Positions 1 to 12,403 are shown, counted from the stretch's first letter. The stretch is 64,000 nt of DNA from Impatiens glandulifera (GCF_907164915.1 NC_061863.1:45667382-45731381), one strand, 5' to 3'. Notes: a model not told the origin generated them from the sequence alone. A program made the numbers and translations.

Positions 1-956
1 ACATTATCATTTTTTACTATTATCGTTCATTCAACACAACCAATTATCACAACAGTTAATGCACCTAAATCTTCTACTCATTAGATGATCACACACAATA
101 AAGCACAATATATGTCCTCATCAACTCTCACTACTACTTCTTCTGTTACTATACCTACATATTTGACAAAAACTAATAAGGATCCGCAATGGCGTCTTAC
201 CATGAAAAATGAATATAATGTTCTTATTCAGAATAAAACATGGTCTCTTATTTCCCGTACACCATCTCATAATCTTGTTAGATGTAAATGAGTTTTCAAC
301 TCAAGCATAAAGTTATCGGGTCTATTGATCGACATAAAGCATGTCTTGTGGCTAAAGGATTCCATCAACAACAAGGAATTGATTATAAAGAGACATTTAG
401 TCATGTGGCAAAACCCACTACTATTCGTGTTATTCTTTCTTTGACAATATCTTATCAATGGTTCATTCATAAACTTGATATTTGTAATACATTTCTTCAC
501 GGGTCTTTACAAGAAGAAGTACCACCCAGTTTTGTCCATCAAGATTTTCTTAATCATATATGCAAACTTCATAAAGCAATATACGGTCTTAAACAGTCTC
601 CTCGTGCTTGGTATGTTACTCTCCGGACTGTTCTACTATCTTTTAATTTCATAGAATCGAAATCTAACATGGATCTCTTCACGTATCATGCACTTCAAAT
701 AACCGCATACTTTTTAGTATATGTGGACGATATTATTCTCATAGGAAATTATAAATCGTTTCTAACAAAAATTATATTTCAATTAAATAAATTATTCTCT
801 GTTAAAGATTTAGGTCAATTATATTACTTTTTTGGAATGAAAGTCACTCGTACCAAAGATGTCTTATTTCTTTCTCAATCCAAATATATTGACGATATTC
901 TCACTCGGGCTGATATGCTTCAAGCAAAGCCATTACACACTAATAAAGATGAGTAA
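1..956 (+). pseudogene. Copia retrotransposon pol relic (reverse transcriptase part)
   Basis: Degraded fragment of a Copia polyprotein. The first part (about 1-291) reads as the linker before reverse transcriptase, with recognisable DPQWR, NKTWSL and TPSHNLV. It breaks at a TGA where the family has Trp (CKW). The frame then shifts, and 288-956 continues as reverse transcriptase: DRHKACLVAKGFHQQ, the motif A stretch KLDICNTFLHGSL, the YGLKQSPRAWY motif and the catalytic YVDDIILIG. It stops at 956 soon after the SKYIDDIL region, so the rest of RT and RNase H are missing. An additional in-frame TAG lies near position 82. No LTR or primer site is visible, and the 5' part lies outside the window. 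The mixture of substitutions, stop and frameshift marks it as an old, dead copy. Lineage within Copia is not determined. Confidence 0.9.
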
Positions 957-1267
957 GGTTGTGTTTGATAAAACTTAAAATTAAGACCTAAATACTGAAT
1001 ACTAAATTTTAAGTACTTAATGACTAAAATATCAAGAAATAAAAATTAAATTAACAAACAGGAACATATTTAATATTTCATTTAGTTTGATAATATCTAA
1101 ACCTAACATATGAACAAATATATCTTGATTATTGTACCCTTATATATTACTCATATTAGTTAATAAAATTAATATAATATATTGAAGTATATAATTTAAT
1201 ATATTAAATAAAAAAATTAAAATAAATAATATATTTTATTATTTAGTATATATTAAATTATAATTTG
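957..1267. other. AT-rich intergenic DNA with a dispersed repeat
   Basis: No coding signal. The part from about 1130 to 1250 shares a recognisable string (attagttaataaaat, then atataatttaatatatt) with 42420-42500, so it is a copy of a dispersed AT-rich repeat. Its limits are not clear. Confidence 0.5.
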
Positions 1268-2425
1268 TTAACGTAATATATATACAACTCCAGTTGCGTG
1301 ACGCATCTGAAACCCTATAAAATCATTTTTTTTCCATTTTTGATTTATTTTCTCTCTCATCTCGGTCTTCTCCGCTGTAAACTCTAATGGCGGAGAAGAC
1401 TTTCTCTTCTTTTCATCGGCGAAGAACACATCGAAGATGCACCATTCCACTATATTCAATGGCGTAGAGCGACGGAGAACTTCCAACGGCGAACTGCGGC
1501 TCCAACGACGAACTACGACGGCGGAAGATAAAATTTTCACTATATTCGTATATATTTTATGTTTATTTCGTTTATAGATGATTGTTTGTGTTTATTTCGT
1601 TTATAGAACGACATTGATTCGCCCTGATTCGTTGAATGCAGGTTGGTTGGTTGGTTGATTCGTATATGACTGTTGATAGGCTCTCAGGTTGGTTGTGTCA
1701 CGCAGTTGCGTCACGCTTAACATTTGATCTATGATAGTTTTTCTTCTCATGAGGCCATCTTGATTACTGATACCCTTAGATACAGGAATACTTTTAGAAA
1801 TCTCCATGTTTAGTTGACTGGAAGTGCTTTGTAACTGTAATAGTAGGATATATTAGTAGTATAGGTAATACAGTAATTAGAAATAGTAGAGAGGACTGTA
1901 ATTAGTATAATAAGTAAGTAGGTTTGTGGTTTATAAATAGTAAGAGCATGTATTATTTAGGGGAAGGAATGAGATAGCTTAAATCTTGATTATTTCTCTC
2001 AAAGTCTTTGGCCTTCATCTCATAGATATTTTATCTACAAATCCTAAATCTTTAGGTTGATTTGTAACAGTTGGAACCTCTTGGGTGATAAGAAAGGGTC
2101 TACCCAAAAATCCAATTAGACCCATTTTATTATTGAACTGGATTTTTATACCAAAATGAATTTGAACTGCAGTCTTCTAGATAAAAACAGATTAAATGTT
2201 TGGATTTTGATTGTCTTATTGACTATGAACTTAATGTTGGAGAATAACTTTTATGCATTGTTTCACTTTATGGGTTGTTTTATAAAATCAATACAAATGA
2301 TATCTTAAAATGGTCCAGAGGAAGTTATGAGAGTGGGATTTTTTTTAGGTGCCCAAAAGGGATTATATAGATTAACTAAATGATTAGGACCTGATTTGTT
2401 AGGAAGTTATTAAAACTGATGTTTT
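1268..2425. other. Gene-free stretch; repeat bounded by GTTGCGTGACGC motifs
   Basis: From 1293 to 1716 the DNA is less AT-rich and is bounded by GTTGCGTGACGCA at 1293 and by GTTGTGTCACGC plus GTTGCGTCACGC at 1692-1716. This suggests a non-autonomous repeat with inverted ends. From about 1810 to 2090 the composition, a tttataaatag box and the end of the segment vaguely resemble an LTR, but no matching second LTR is present. No convincing gene is seen. Confidence 0.4.
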
Positions 2426-2797
2426 ATGCTGAGAAATCTAAATAATTTGTTGCTCCTGATCAGTTTCCCAGATAGAATACGGGGTTTGTCACTTGGTCGA
2501 AGCAGAAAATCCTCAAATAATTGTTTTGATGGATTGCGAGGGATTATCTCCATTTGGGTTCCCCATGCAGATGATGAGATCTTTATCTATCCTTTTGCAA
2601 GACCACTACCCAAACCGTCTTGGCTATCTAATACGAATGATTCAAGTGTAGAAACCATACAGGAGGGTAGAACGGTTCAGATTATGAGTAAGGAAGATGC
2701 TAGTTCTCAACCGATGCGTATGGGCATTGGTGGACTGAAAACCCTAAGTGCTGAACAAATGCTGACATTTTCCATCATCGTCATCTTTATGGTTTGA
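2426..2797 (+). CDS. Unrecognised 123-codon ORF, possibly one exon or a gene fragment
   Basis: An open frame of 123 codons that I do not recognise. It has ordinary amino-acid composition, unlike the surrounding low-complexity DNA: a basic GRSRKSSNN stretch, then WVPHADDEIF, PFARPLPKPSW and an ETIQEGRTVQIMSKED segment, ending in a hydrophobic tail. A possible splice acceptor (tttcccag) lies at about 2464-2471, so the coding part may start there instead of at the ATG. It could be an exon of an unseen gene, a captured gene fragment in a transposon, or chance. It stands between TE-derived regions, with no promoter or partner exon that I can identify. No function is assigned. Confidence 0.3.
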   Translation: MLRNLNNLLLLISFPDRIRGLSLGRSRKSSNNCFDGLRGIISIWVPHADDEIFIYPFARPLPKPSWLSNTNDSSVETIQEGRTVQIMSKEDASSQPMRMGIGGLKTLSAEQMLTFSIIVIFMV

Positions 2798-3540
2798 ATG
2801 TTTGTTAGTTTTCTATTGGCTAGGCAGCATTCAGATGCTTTTTCTCCCTAATGTTCGGATGATGTGATAGTTCTTGAACAATTGAATATGACTGCTCAGA
2901 TGTGAAGTTTTTATTGCGAGTGTTTCTAGTTAGCTTGTGTGCATTTACTTTTGTTGTAACTTGTTAGTGTTCTCTAATTAATTAAAGAAGGTTAGTAGTT
3001 AAAACATGATTAACAATCTAAATTAGATCGAGATAAATAACTGTTTCAGTAGTTAAAACATGATTAACTATCAATCAAGACTCAAAGCTAAAAGAATTGT
3101 GAGTTCAACTAGTATAGATTTCAGTAGTACATGACAATTTCTGAGAAAATCAAACTTTAGAGGATGCTCTTACACTAAAAAAAATGCACAAACTAATTAA
3201 GCAAGATATCAACATCAATTGAAGTAATTATGCATTAAACATATCCTATGAAATATGGACAAATTGTATGCATACAACTCAATCCTCAAGACTTATAGCC
3301 AAGTTAGACTTTGTTGATAAGCCAAACCAACTATATATAGCTCAAAATACATCTCAACTTATCTGCAATTACTTACCACATAATAGATGAAACTAACAAA
3401 AGGAAGCTTCTTTCAAACAAACTACATACTAAAAATTAACAAAAAGAACCAAAACCTAAATTATCAAGCAACAATCAATCAACATCCTACAAAATAACTC
3501 TAGTCCCCTAAAACCAGCACCACCAGCCTTTGCAAAAATG
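2798..3540. other. Intergenic, nothing recognised
   Basis: AT-rich single-copy-looking DNA. A short repeated phrase (agtagttaaaacatgattaac) occurs twice, near 2993 and 3050. No coding, RNA or TE signature was seen. Confidence 0.5.
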
Positions 3541-3589
3541 GGGTTGCATACACTTTTTAATTTCTGAATCTTCTTCCCACACTCGTCGC

Positions 3590-4195
3590 GAGTTCATTGT
3601 TCTTCAGCCAAGTACGAGAACTTGAACATTCTCATTTCCCTCACCAATCAAAATGACAGCTTCAACTGCAGCCTCATTAGGGTTGATACTCTGACATAAT
3701 TTCTTGCCATTAAAGAAATTCTTAAGAAGCTCCTACACTAGTGGAATTTTAGTAGACCCACCAACTAGAATAACATCATCCAAGCTGCTATTCTCCATTT
3801 TCGCATCATTCAAGCATGTTTCAACAGTTTTCATACAATTCCTGAATAAATCCATGTTCATCTCCTCAAACTTGGCTCGAATTATTTTAAAATTAAAGTC
3901 AACACCATCCAGAAAGAATTAATATGTCGTTGTCTTGGCAACATACGAAAAAATCATTTTCGCCCTCTCGCAAGCAGTCATGAGTCTCCTTAAGGAACAT
4001 GTCCTTATTGTTCTTGCTCTTGAATTCCTGCACAAAATGATTCAGCATTCTGTTATCAAAGTCCTCTCCTCCCAAATGGGCATCACCAACTGTTGCCTTC
4101 ACTTTAAAGACAAACCCATCACTGGTCAAGACAGACATCAAATGTTCCTCCACCAAGGTCGAAAATGACCAGAAATTGCACCCGCATCTTTGGTG
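3590..4195 (-). pseudogene. HSP70 fragment, broken (nucleotide-binding domain)
   Basis: The minus strand carries an intronless piece of a cytosolic-type HSP70. From right to left it reads the DLGGGTFDV phosphate loop, [29 protein letters not shown], then [14 protein letters not shown], a block resembling [15 protein letters not shown], and the [13 protein letters not shown] hinge. It ends in a degraded NPNEAAVEA...GEGNENVQ stretch. A one-base shift interrupts the frame just after DLGGGTFDV (about 4135), at least two in-frame stops follow (about 3900 and 3730), and part of the region between KETHDCLR and RAKFEE is lost. The ATPase N-terminus and the substrate-binding domain are absent. This is a dead copy. 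The lack of introns fits retroposition or capture by a transposon, and the repeat-rich flanks (4219-4609) make capture possible. Confidence 0.85.
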
Positions 4196-4218
4196 GATTG
4201 CTGTAAGACCACTACTGC

Positions 4219-4257
4219 GCGTGACGCACCCGCGTGACACACCCGCGTGACGCACCC
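4219..4257. repeat. Three perfect-register copies of a 13-bp repeat
   Basis: GCGTGACGCACCC occurs three times head to tail (4219-4231, 4232-4244 with one change, 4245-4257), directly beside the HSP70 fragment. It contains the GCGTGACGC core found in other repeats of this window. Confidence 0.85.
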
Positions 4258-4293
4258 GGATTCCGCCGCAACGGTAGCATTTACCTAATTAAT

Positions 4294-4314
4294 CCCTAAA
4301 CCCTAAACCCTAAA
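4294..4314. repeat. Interstitial telomere-like repeat (CCCTAAA)3
   Basis: Three exact copies of the plant telomere heptamer, followed by a partial fourth copy. Such short tracts also occur as telo-boxes in promoters of translation genes, so a chromosome end is not implied. Confidence 0.85.
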
Positions 4315-4544
4315 CCTAACAAACAATGCGTTCAAAGAAAGAAAGAAATAACAAGTGGAATACAAAGGAAATATACCAGTAGCAGCGGACATCCTTCCTT
4401 CGTTCGGATTCCGACGTCTTCGTCAGGGGTCGTCTTGTTTTTAAAGAGAATGAGGAGGAGAGGAGAAGGAGACGTGAAGAGAGAGAACAGGGAGAAAGAA
4501 ATGAAAAGAAATTGGAAGAACTGAATTTTTTTTAATTATATAGC

Positions 4545-4718
4545 AAGGGCATTGTGGACTTTTCACAATGCACCAGTTGCGTCATGCAACTGGAGGTTGC
4601 GTGACGCAATATAGGCATTTTCGTCAGAGAAAAAAAGGTCACCAGTGCTATTTAATTTATGCGCTGACACTTTACTCATTTAAGGCCATTATTAGGGTCA
4701 TTTCGTCAAATTTCCCTA
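4545..4718. repeat. Copy of a dispersed GTTGCGTGACGC-containing repeat
   Basis: Contains GTTGCGTCATGCAAC (4576-4590) and GTTGCGTGACGCAA (4596-4609). This is followed by a block (tttcgtcagagaaaa, ggtcaccagt, gcgctgacacttta) that is the reverse complement of sequence at 48871-48960. This identifies one repeat family with copies in opposite orientation more than 44 kb apart. Confidence 0.65.
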
Positions 4719-6044
4719 TATAACAGTAATTTTATTAAATTAAAAAAAATATATTAGTTTTTTTATTTACACTTAAATCTATAGTAATAAGTGATTATAA
4801 ATATGTGTTATTAAACTTATTTATTTTAAATAAGTTTTAATATATTTAATTAAGTAATTTTTTTATTTTATTTGTTCTTTTGTTGTGTTATGGTTCTCAC
4901 AATTCCATCATTTTGGTCTCATCATTTCCTTCTATTTTTGTATATTTTTTATTTTGAAAAATGTCTCTTATTTTGAAAAAACAATGATGAAAAAGACATC
5001 CTCATTGATACACGAATATTGTTCTCAAAAGTAAAAAGTTAAGCAACTATCCATATCCAAATGTAACCTTAAAAGCACCTGCTTGAGTGGCCGGCACGGG
5101 CAGGCGGCTGAAAAAAATAAATAAATTAATGTTTTAATTAATTTAATTGAAACATTTTATTTTTATAAACAAAATCTTTATACTTGTTTTTTCTTATTGA
5201 AGTTGATCTAATGATGAATATTTTTTATACTACTTAATTAAAACATTATTATAAATTAAAAATATAAATAACTTATTTTTGTAATTAAAAAATAAATTTT
5301 TCAAAAATAAAAAGTTTAAATAAGTCAAAACAAAACCTCTTGTAAAAAGACCAAATGGGATTGACAGTTTTAAAAAAATAAAATCGATGGCAGATGTGTA
5401 ATTTATTAAAGAAAAAAAGGGTGTTAGTGTCACTATCGCCTCGCGTGGGCCGTGGGGCTACTAATAAATGCCCAAAGCTGACAACTGCCCTTGTCTCTCA
5501 TTAATTTTAAAATAAATTAAATATACAATTTTGTCATTGCAATTCTCACTACTTTAATATTTGTAACTATAAAATTTATTTTTATTATTTTTTTACACTT
5601 AATTTTGAGAAATTGCCCATCATTTCTATATTATTTAGGATTAGTTTGATACAGCTTGCCTCTTGGATGCGAGGGCGAATATCTGTTCATAGATCGTTTT
5701 ATTATCTTATCTTATTTAATTTTATTTTATTTAATTGTTAAATTTTGAAGGAGTGATAAGGTGTTTTTATTTTATTTATATATTTATTAATTTAATTTTA
5801 AATATTTATAAATGATTTAAAATAAAAATAATATATTTAAAAATAAATTATATTAATTTATTCATTTTTATAAATTTTGTTAATATATAATTTTAAATAT
5901 TAATAAATGATTTAAATTTTAAAAATAATATATTTTAAAATAAATCATATGATATATTAATTTTATAAAAATATAATTTTAAATATATTAAATATAAATA
6001 TGATATAATATATATATATAAATATTTAATAATATTTTAAAGAT
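4719..6044. other. AT-rich intergenic DNA
   Basis: No gene or RNA recognised. Long T and A runs and short GC-richer islands near 5090 and 5440 only. Confidence 0.5.
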
Positions 6045-6235
6045 AAATGATTGGGGAGGGAATAATGTGACGCAATTTGATTAGACAAAAAAATAACAAA
6101 ATTTCTCTCACATCTCTCTCCACCATTGAAAAATGGATAAAAGGTGAGAAGATAGAAAAAATAGAAATTTTGTTATTTTTTTTGACTAATTGCATCACAT
6201 CATCCCCTCCCTAAAATTCTCCCTCCTAATCATTT
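6045..6235. mobile_element. MITE with long inverted arms, copy 1
   Basis: The left arm (AATGATTGGGGAGGGAATAATG, then GTGACGCAATTTGATTAG and ATAACAAAATTTCT) reappears inverted on the right, ending in CTCCCTCCTAATCATT. The right arm has about 15 extra bases near its tip. The whole folds into a hairpin. The same structure occurs at 49161-49317. Confidence 0.7.
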
Positions 6236-6527
6236 CTCATTTTAAAATTATCATTTTCTATCTCATTTTGAAAATCTATCTTTTTCTCCATTTATATTTC
6301 CATTTTATATTCATTTTGAAAATAAAATAAACATACATTATATTTATTCATATAATTATATTAATTTTACTCATAATTACTATTTTCAATTATGATTTAA
6401 ATTACAGATGATCTCTTTTATATATATACATATTTATTTTTATTTGTATAACACTAATTCCAATTTAAAATATTATAAATGGGGATCAAATTCTTGCCTT
6501 AGTCTTATGAACCAATTTTGTTACTGA

Positions 6528-6530
<3 letters not shown>

Positions 6531-6587
<57 letters not shown>

Positions 6588-6799
6588 ATTATTATTATTT
6601 TAACTACTTAGTAAGTTTTTTATAAATATAAAATATTATAGAACCAAACATATTTTTTCATACCGATGTCTAAATTAAAATTCAATAACATTACAAATTA
6701 ATAGTTTTCTTGCAACAACAAGCAATTCAAAATCCAATGCTATTTATCTTCCTTTCATTCTTAAAATAGTTTTATATTTTTGTTATTAAATAATTTAAT

Positions 6800-6833
<34 letters not shown>

Positions 6834-6860
6834 AAATTCATATATTTTGATAAAGTCTTA

Positions 6861-6917
<57 letters not shown>
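6531..6917. repeat. (TA)n microsatellites
   Basis: Perfect TA tracts at 6531-6585 and 6865-6917, with a shorter one near 6800. The phrase ttgataaagtctta is duplicated on both sides of the second tract. Confidence 0.9.
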
Positions 6918-6922
<5 letters not shown>

Positions 6923-9340
6923 TAGATTTTGATAAAGTCTTATTATATATATATAATTAAATACAAAAATACTTTTTTGATTTTTATAATATGATGCATA
7001 GTTTTATTGTGTTTGTTATAAAACTTTTAGATAATTTAAAAATAAATAAAATAAAATATATAATTAAATAGAAACAGAAATATTGAAATTAGATGTCTTT
7101 TGAATTTTTTATTATTCTAAAAAAAAGTTATTAATTAATGTATAATAATAAAAAGAAAGATGAATTATATTGTAAAAAATAAAATTGAATAAAAAAGTAT
7201 ATTTAAAAAAGTCACACAAAACCACATCCACACATCACCTCTCCCTGCCTTTTTCTCTTTATCTAATTAGATCTTGCCTTTTTAGACCAGTAAAGTAGTT
7301 AATTAATAACTTACTTACTTTCTATTTTCCCTTTTATTTTTTATATTTTTTTTAATATAAAGCTTTATTAATTAAATCATCAATAAAAAAATCTTATCTA
7401 TACTTTATTATTTTTATAAAATTTAAATATTACATAAATTTTGTTTTTAATTAAAATATTTTTAAAATAAAAAAATTAACATGACTTTATAATCATCCCT
7501 CTATTACAATTTAAAACTTACATAACATTTTCTTTCAAACAAACAAGTTCTAAGCCTGAATTTATTTACTTACTTGAGATTTGAGAAAAAATAGCTTTTA
7601 AAAAAGTTATGGAAGTAATATGAGACATAATCTTTGGACTTTTTGAATGTAATTAGGAACAGAAAACGAGGAGTTATTATAATATAAAAAAAAGAAAAGA
7701 AAAGAAAAAAGGATGGACATAAGAAAAGACCTCAAATAAACCAGAGATTGTTTGTTTTATACCCCATTTGCATTTGCATGCCCGATGATGATGAGAATAT
7801 GCAGTCTTTTTGCTCAAAAGTTGACAATCTCTCTGCCAACAAAAGCATATTTCAGTCTTTTTTTTTTTTTTTTCTTTCTATTTGTTTTTATTTTCCCCAT
7901 AAATTCTCTCTCACCTTTTTTTTCCTTGTCTTTCAGAAAAAAATAAAAAAATAAATTAAAAATCTTTTTGATTAGTTTAACTCAACTATTTTTTTAAAAT
8001 ATTAGATTAATAATTAAAAGATAAATATATATATTTATTTTAACAATTTTTTTATAAAAAAGTATTAATATTTAATAATAAAATATATTTTAATATTTTA
8101 ATTAATAAATTTAATAATATAATTAATGAAAAAGTAAAAAAATAATATTTAATTATGATGAAGGTTCTTTTTAATAAAATAAGTCTAAGGCCTAGTTCCA
8201 TAAGAAACTCATACAAAATAAAAAATCATTTTACTCCCTTTTTATCAATCATATCACTTAAATCATTAATCAAAATATTAAAATACCATTTATTTTAAAT
8301 TATTGTTTTTATTTTATTTATATATATCAATACCATTTAAATATTTTTATCAAAAATAATCATCATATTCTCAAAATTATTACCTATCATTATTTTTTTC
8401 TCCCTCTAAATTTTAAAAAAATCTTAATTCAAACAAGTTCTAAGTTATTATTTAAGCATTAAAAAAATGAGTTTAATAATATAAATATTATTTTATATAT
8501 AATTAAAATTTTAAAATAATATTTCATCTTAAAAATTATTATTTATTATTTATTTAAAAATTATTAATATATAATAAAAGATTATAAAAATCATCTTAAA
8601 CACCAACAACCAACCATAATAATTAATATTTGAATGATATATTTTTACATAAAAAAATAAACATTCATATTATTTAATATTGATTACTTACTCATTTTTA
8701 AGTCACTTTTCTAAAAATAATAATAAAAAAAATATTTGAGTTTTAATATATTATTTTTTATTTAAATTTTAAATTTTATACCAAAAATGTAATAATAATA
8801 AAGTATTACTTTTCTTAGATTTTTTATTTAATTTTTTAATTAATTCTTTATCATAAATTATATCACTGAAATATTAAAATACCTTTTATTTTAAATTATT
8901 ATTGATTATTTTATTTATATATATATCAATATCCTTTAATCTTTTTATCAAAAATAAATATCACTTTCTCAAAATCATTACCATCATTTTTTTTTTTTTT
9001 ACCTCTAAGTTATTCAAATAACCCTAATCCAAACCCGACCTTGGTTGGAATTACAGAAATCATAGAAATATAGTAATATATTAATTAATAATAAAATCAA
9101 ACAACTAATTAGAAAAAACAGCCGGATTTTGATAATCTGGGTGGATAGGTCCTCCAGAATGCTCAACTTTATAGTCAGCGCCATGTATGTTTTTAGAGAG
9201 AGAATATTGAAAAGAGAAAAACAGGAAAAAGGAACACGGGAGAGTGATGATGTTTCCTTTTGGCTTTCAATTTTGATATATATTATTATGTTTAGTGTCT
9301 GTCTAATACTACTACAACTTTAGGGCGCCCGAAAGAGAGG
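6918..9340. other. AT-rich intergenic DNA upstream of the SMAX1-like gene, with two copies of a short repeat
   Basis: No coding signal. Segments 8195-8447 and 8815-9045 are related to each other and to blocks at 15040-15775 and 40000-40215. They share phrases such as attttaaattatta, atatatatcaata, ctttttatcaaaaata and ctcaaaat(c/t)att. They look like copies of a non-autonomous AT-rich element of about 230-250 bp. Confidence 0.5.
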
Positions 9341-9518
9341 CCGTAAAAAAGATAAAAGTTGTACCTTTGATCACGAATTCATCATCCATCATCTTCTTAA
9401 TTACTAATTTCAGTTTCTCTCCTCTCCAATTCTCGCATACCCAAATTCTGATCCGGTCCCAGAGAGAATATCCGTACTTTTATCATCCATTTGATGAACT
9501 GTTTGAGAACAATTTGAG
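9341..9518 (+). promoter_or_regulatory. Leader/proximal upstream region of the SMAX1-like gene
   Basis: The 180 bases before the ATG are richer in C and T than the AT-rich DNA further upstream, with ctcctctccaattctcgc and similar pyrimidine patches typical of plant 5' UTRs. No certain TATA box or start site could be placed. Confidence 0.35.
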
Positions 9519-12403
9519 ATGAAAACAGGTTTGATTAGTACGATCCAGCAAACGCTGACTCAAGAAGCGGCGTCTGTTCTTAATCGTTCGATTGCGGAGG
9601 CGGGTCGGAGGAATCATGGTCAGACCACGCCTCTTCATGTTGCTGCAACCTTATTAGATTCGCCTACTGGACTTCTCAGGCAAGCATGTATGACATCGCA
9701 CCCAAATTCTTCACATCCTTTGCAGTGTAGGGCACTTGATCTCTGCTTTAGAGTTGCACTCGAGCGATTACCAACTGCAGGACAGAAGGTGTCGGATACG
9801 CCGCTTTCAAACGCTCTAACGGCGGCGTTGAAAAGAGCTCAGGCACATCAACGACGAGGTTGTCCGGAAAATCAACAGCAACCTCTTTTAGCTATTAAGG
9901 TTGAGCTTGAACAGTTAATTATTTCGATTCTTGATGACCCGTCTGTAAGTAAGGTTATGCGTGAAGCTAGATTCTCGAGTCCAGCTGTGAAAGCTGTAAT
10001 TGAACAATCGATTAGCTCTCAGTCTCAATCTGAGACCATTTTTCCCAATTCTTCACCGATCGGAAATAGGTTTCGGCCAGCGCCGTTTGTTATTGGTCCA
10101 TCCCCTGCCACAACTGCCCGGAACCAAAACTTATACATCAGTCCGCGGCTGCAACAGAGGAAGAACTCATGGCAATCGGGTGAACATAGAACCGATGAGA
10201 CGAGAAATGTGACTGAGATCATGATGAGAAGAAAGAAGAGAAACCCAATTCTAGTCGGGGAATCGGAACCGGCTGCTGTGTTGAAGGAGGTTTTGAGAAG
10301 GATTGAAAATGGAGAAGCGGGAGAAGGGTTATTGAAGAATGCGGAGGTTATCCATTTAGAGAATCAAATACCCAGAAAGATTAATGAACTGGGCGGTCTA
10401 ATCGAGTCGAGGATTGGAAATTCTAACAAACGTGGAATCGTTCTTGATTTGGGTGATCTGAAATGGCTGGTGGAGCAACCGGTGTCTGAAATTGCGAAAG
10501 CTACTGTGGCGGAGATGGGGAAGATTTTATCATCGTTGGTTGAAGATGACGGCGGCGGCGGTGGTATATGGCTGATCGGAACTGCTAGTTGCGAAACTTA
10601 CTTGAGATGCCAAGTTTATCATACATCAATGGAGAAAGATTGGGATCTGCAGGCTGTTCCTATTACATCAAGATCACCTCTTTCAGGAATCATTCCAATG
10701 TAAGTTCAAAACCATGTTTTTTATAGACCCTTTTTAAATAGATAGATAGATAGATATCCATTGAAGATTAGCTTAATTTGTTTATAGGTCTGGGACGAAT
10801 GACAGCATCCATAACCCATATGTTAATCCCTTGATCTCTATGAAAACCTCTCCTCCAATGCCTCTAATCAATACAAGAACTCGATGCTGTCCGATCTGTA
10901 CTAACAATTATGAGCAGGATCTTGCAAAACTAATGTTGGTTTCGTCTGAGACAAAAACAGAGACCAAAAGACCACCATTGTTGCCAAGGTGGTTACAGAA
11001 TGCTAAAACCGACAGTCAGCAAATGGAAGATGATCATTCCAAGGTCCCTCTTTTATGCTTTTTTCAATTTATAAGTTTCTGAATTAGTAATTTTGTTTTT
11101 AACTTCATTCATTCGTAATTGGTATCAGGTTTTCAAGACAGAGTCACAGGAACTCCACAAGAAATGGGTGGATACTTGTTTTCTCATTCACCCAAGTTTT
11201 CATCAGAATCCTCAACCAAGATTACAAACTCTTCAACTCAGTACTAATCCAGAAGCTCCAGCGAGTCCTGTAAGAACCGATCTCGTCCTCGGCCGTGAAA
11301 AACCAAATCGCGATTGCGTCAAGGATTTGTTAGGTTGTGTATCTAAAGGAGAAGATACTACAGACACATTCAAGAAGCTCTTGAAAGGTCTGACTGAGAA
11401 ATCATGGTGGCAAAAAGAAGCAGCTTCTGCATTAGCCACAGCCATCACTAGAACTCGAGGCTGTTTAACAAAGGGCGATGTTTGGTTACTATTCGCCGGT
11501 CCAGATAAGGTTAGTAAAACGAAGATGGCTTCGGTTTTAGCACAACAGATATACGGAGCAGATCCGATAACAATTTGCCTTGGATCGAACCGGGGAGATA
11601 ACGACGTGAGATATCGCGGGAAAACATCGCTTGATCGGATCGTGGAAGCGGTTAGGAGGAATCCCTTGGCAGTTATTGTGCTCGATGATATTGACGAAGC
11701 CGATCCGTTACTCCGTGGGAGCATCAAAGGCGCGATGGAGAAAGGCCGTCTTACCGATTCGCATGGCCGTGAAATCAGTCTTGGAAACATTATATTTATT
11801 ATGATGGTAAAACCTGACAATATTGAAGATCCTAATGAGACAATGTATGGGTCAGTTTTGGACTCGAATTGGCGAATGAAGGTTTCGGTTCAAGAACGTT
11901 GTTCGAAGAGAAGAGCCAATTGGTTGGACGATGACGACAAAGAAAAAGAAGAAGATAGAACGAAAATGCAAAGGAAAGGTTTATCGCTCGACCTCAATCT
12001 TCTTCTCGAAAACGACTACGAGGAAACACAATTGACGACGACAACAATGCCTCACGAGCTGGCAATCCACATTGACGATTCAATCTTGTTTAAGCCGGTT
12101 AATTTTGGGGCGATTCGAATGGAGATTGAGAACAGGATAAAGGAGAGTTTTATGACTATAATTGGCAAGGAACATACAATAGAATTGGAAGGGACAGCAG
12201 TTGAGAAAGTTGTTGGAGAAACATGGCTTGGGAATTTGAGTCTTGAAGATTGGATTGAGAAGGTTGTGTCGCCGATCTTCGAGCAGGCTCGGTCGCACCT
12301 TTCGGGCAAGACAATGGTGGTTCGGCTCATGCTTGACGACGATGGTTCGGATCATGGAAGCGAAAAGGGTCAAGTGAGGTTAGTGGTGGAGGGAAGGACA
12401 TAA
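9519..12403 (+). CDS. SMAX1-like protein (strigolactone/karrikin signalling repressor)
   Basis: Three exons: 9519-10699, 10788-11043 and 11129-12403. All have GT...AG borders and matching phase, giving 903 residues. The N-terminus (ISTIQQTLTQEAASVLN, then NHGQTTPLHVAATLL and SHPNSSHPLQCRALDLCF) is the double Clp-N domain of the SMAX1/SMXL2 clade. A degenerate first ATPase domain follows (NPILVGESEP, about residue 240). The second ATPase-like part has GPDKVSKTKMA (about 605) and VIVLDDIDEAD. RGKT stands at residues 642-645; in the related D53/SMXL6-8 proteins this motif is needed for SCF-MAX2-driven breakdown. The EAR motif LDLNL (about 767-771) should recruit TOPLESS co-repressors in the nucleus. 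In known plants SMAX1 is removed after KAI2 perceives karrikin or its endogenous ligand. Arabidopsis SMAX1 is somewhat longer (about 990 residues), so some linker is shorter here. No defect is seen. Confidence 0.93.

Noticed and set aside
1810..2090. Solo LTR
   Set aside because: A TATA-like word and a vaguely primer-site-like end (acagttggaacc) are present, but no TG...CA borders with a target duplication could be fixed.
7748..7954. Two overlapping small ORFs rich in Phe
   Set aside because: They are made by a long T run (about 7858-7875) and T-rich DNA, with no signature.
11233..11820. 195-codon antisense ORF over the third SMAX1-like exon
   Set aside because: Its sequence is the mirror of a conserved domain and shows no protein signature of its own.
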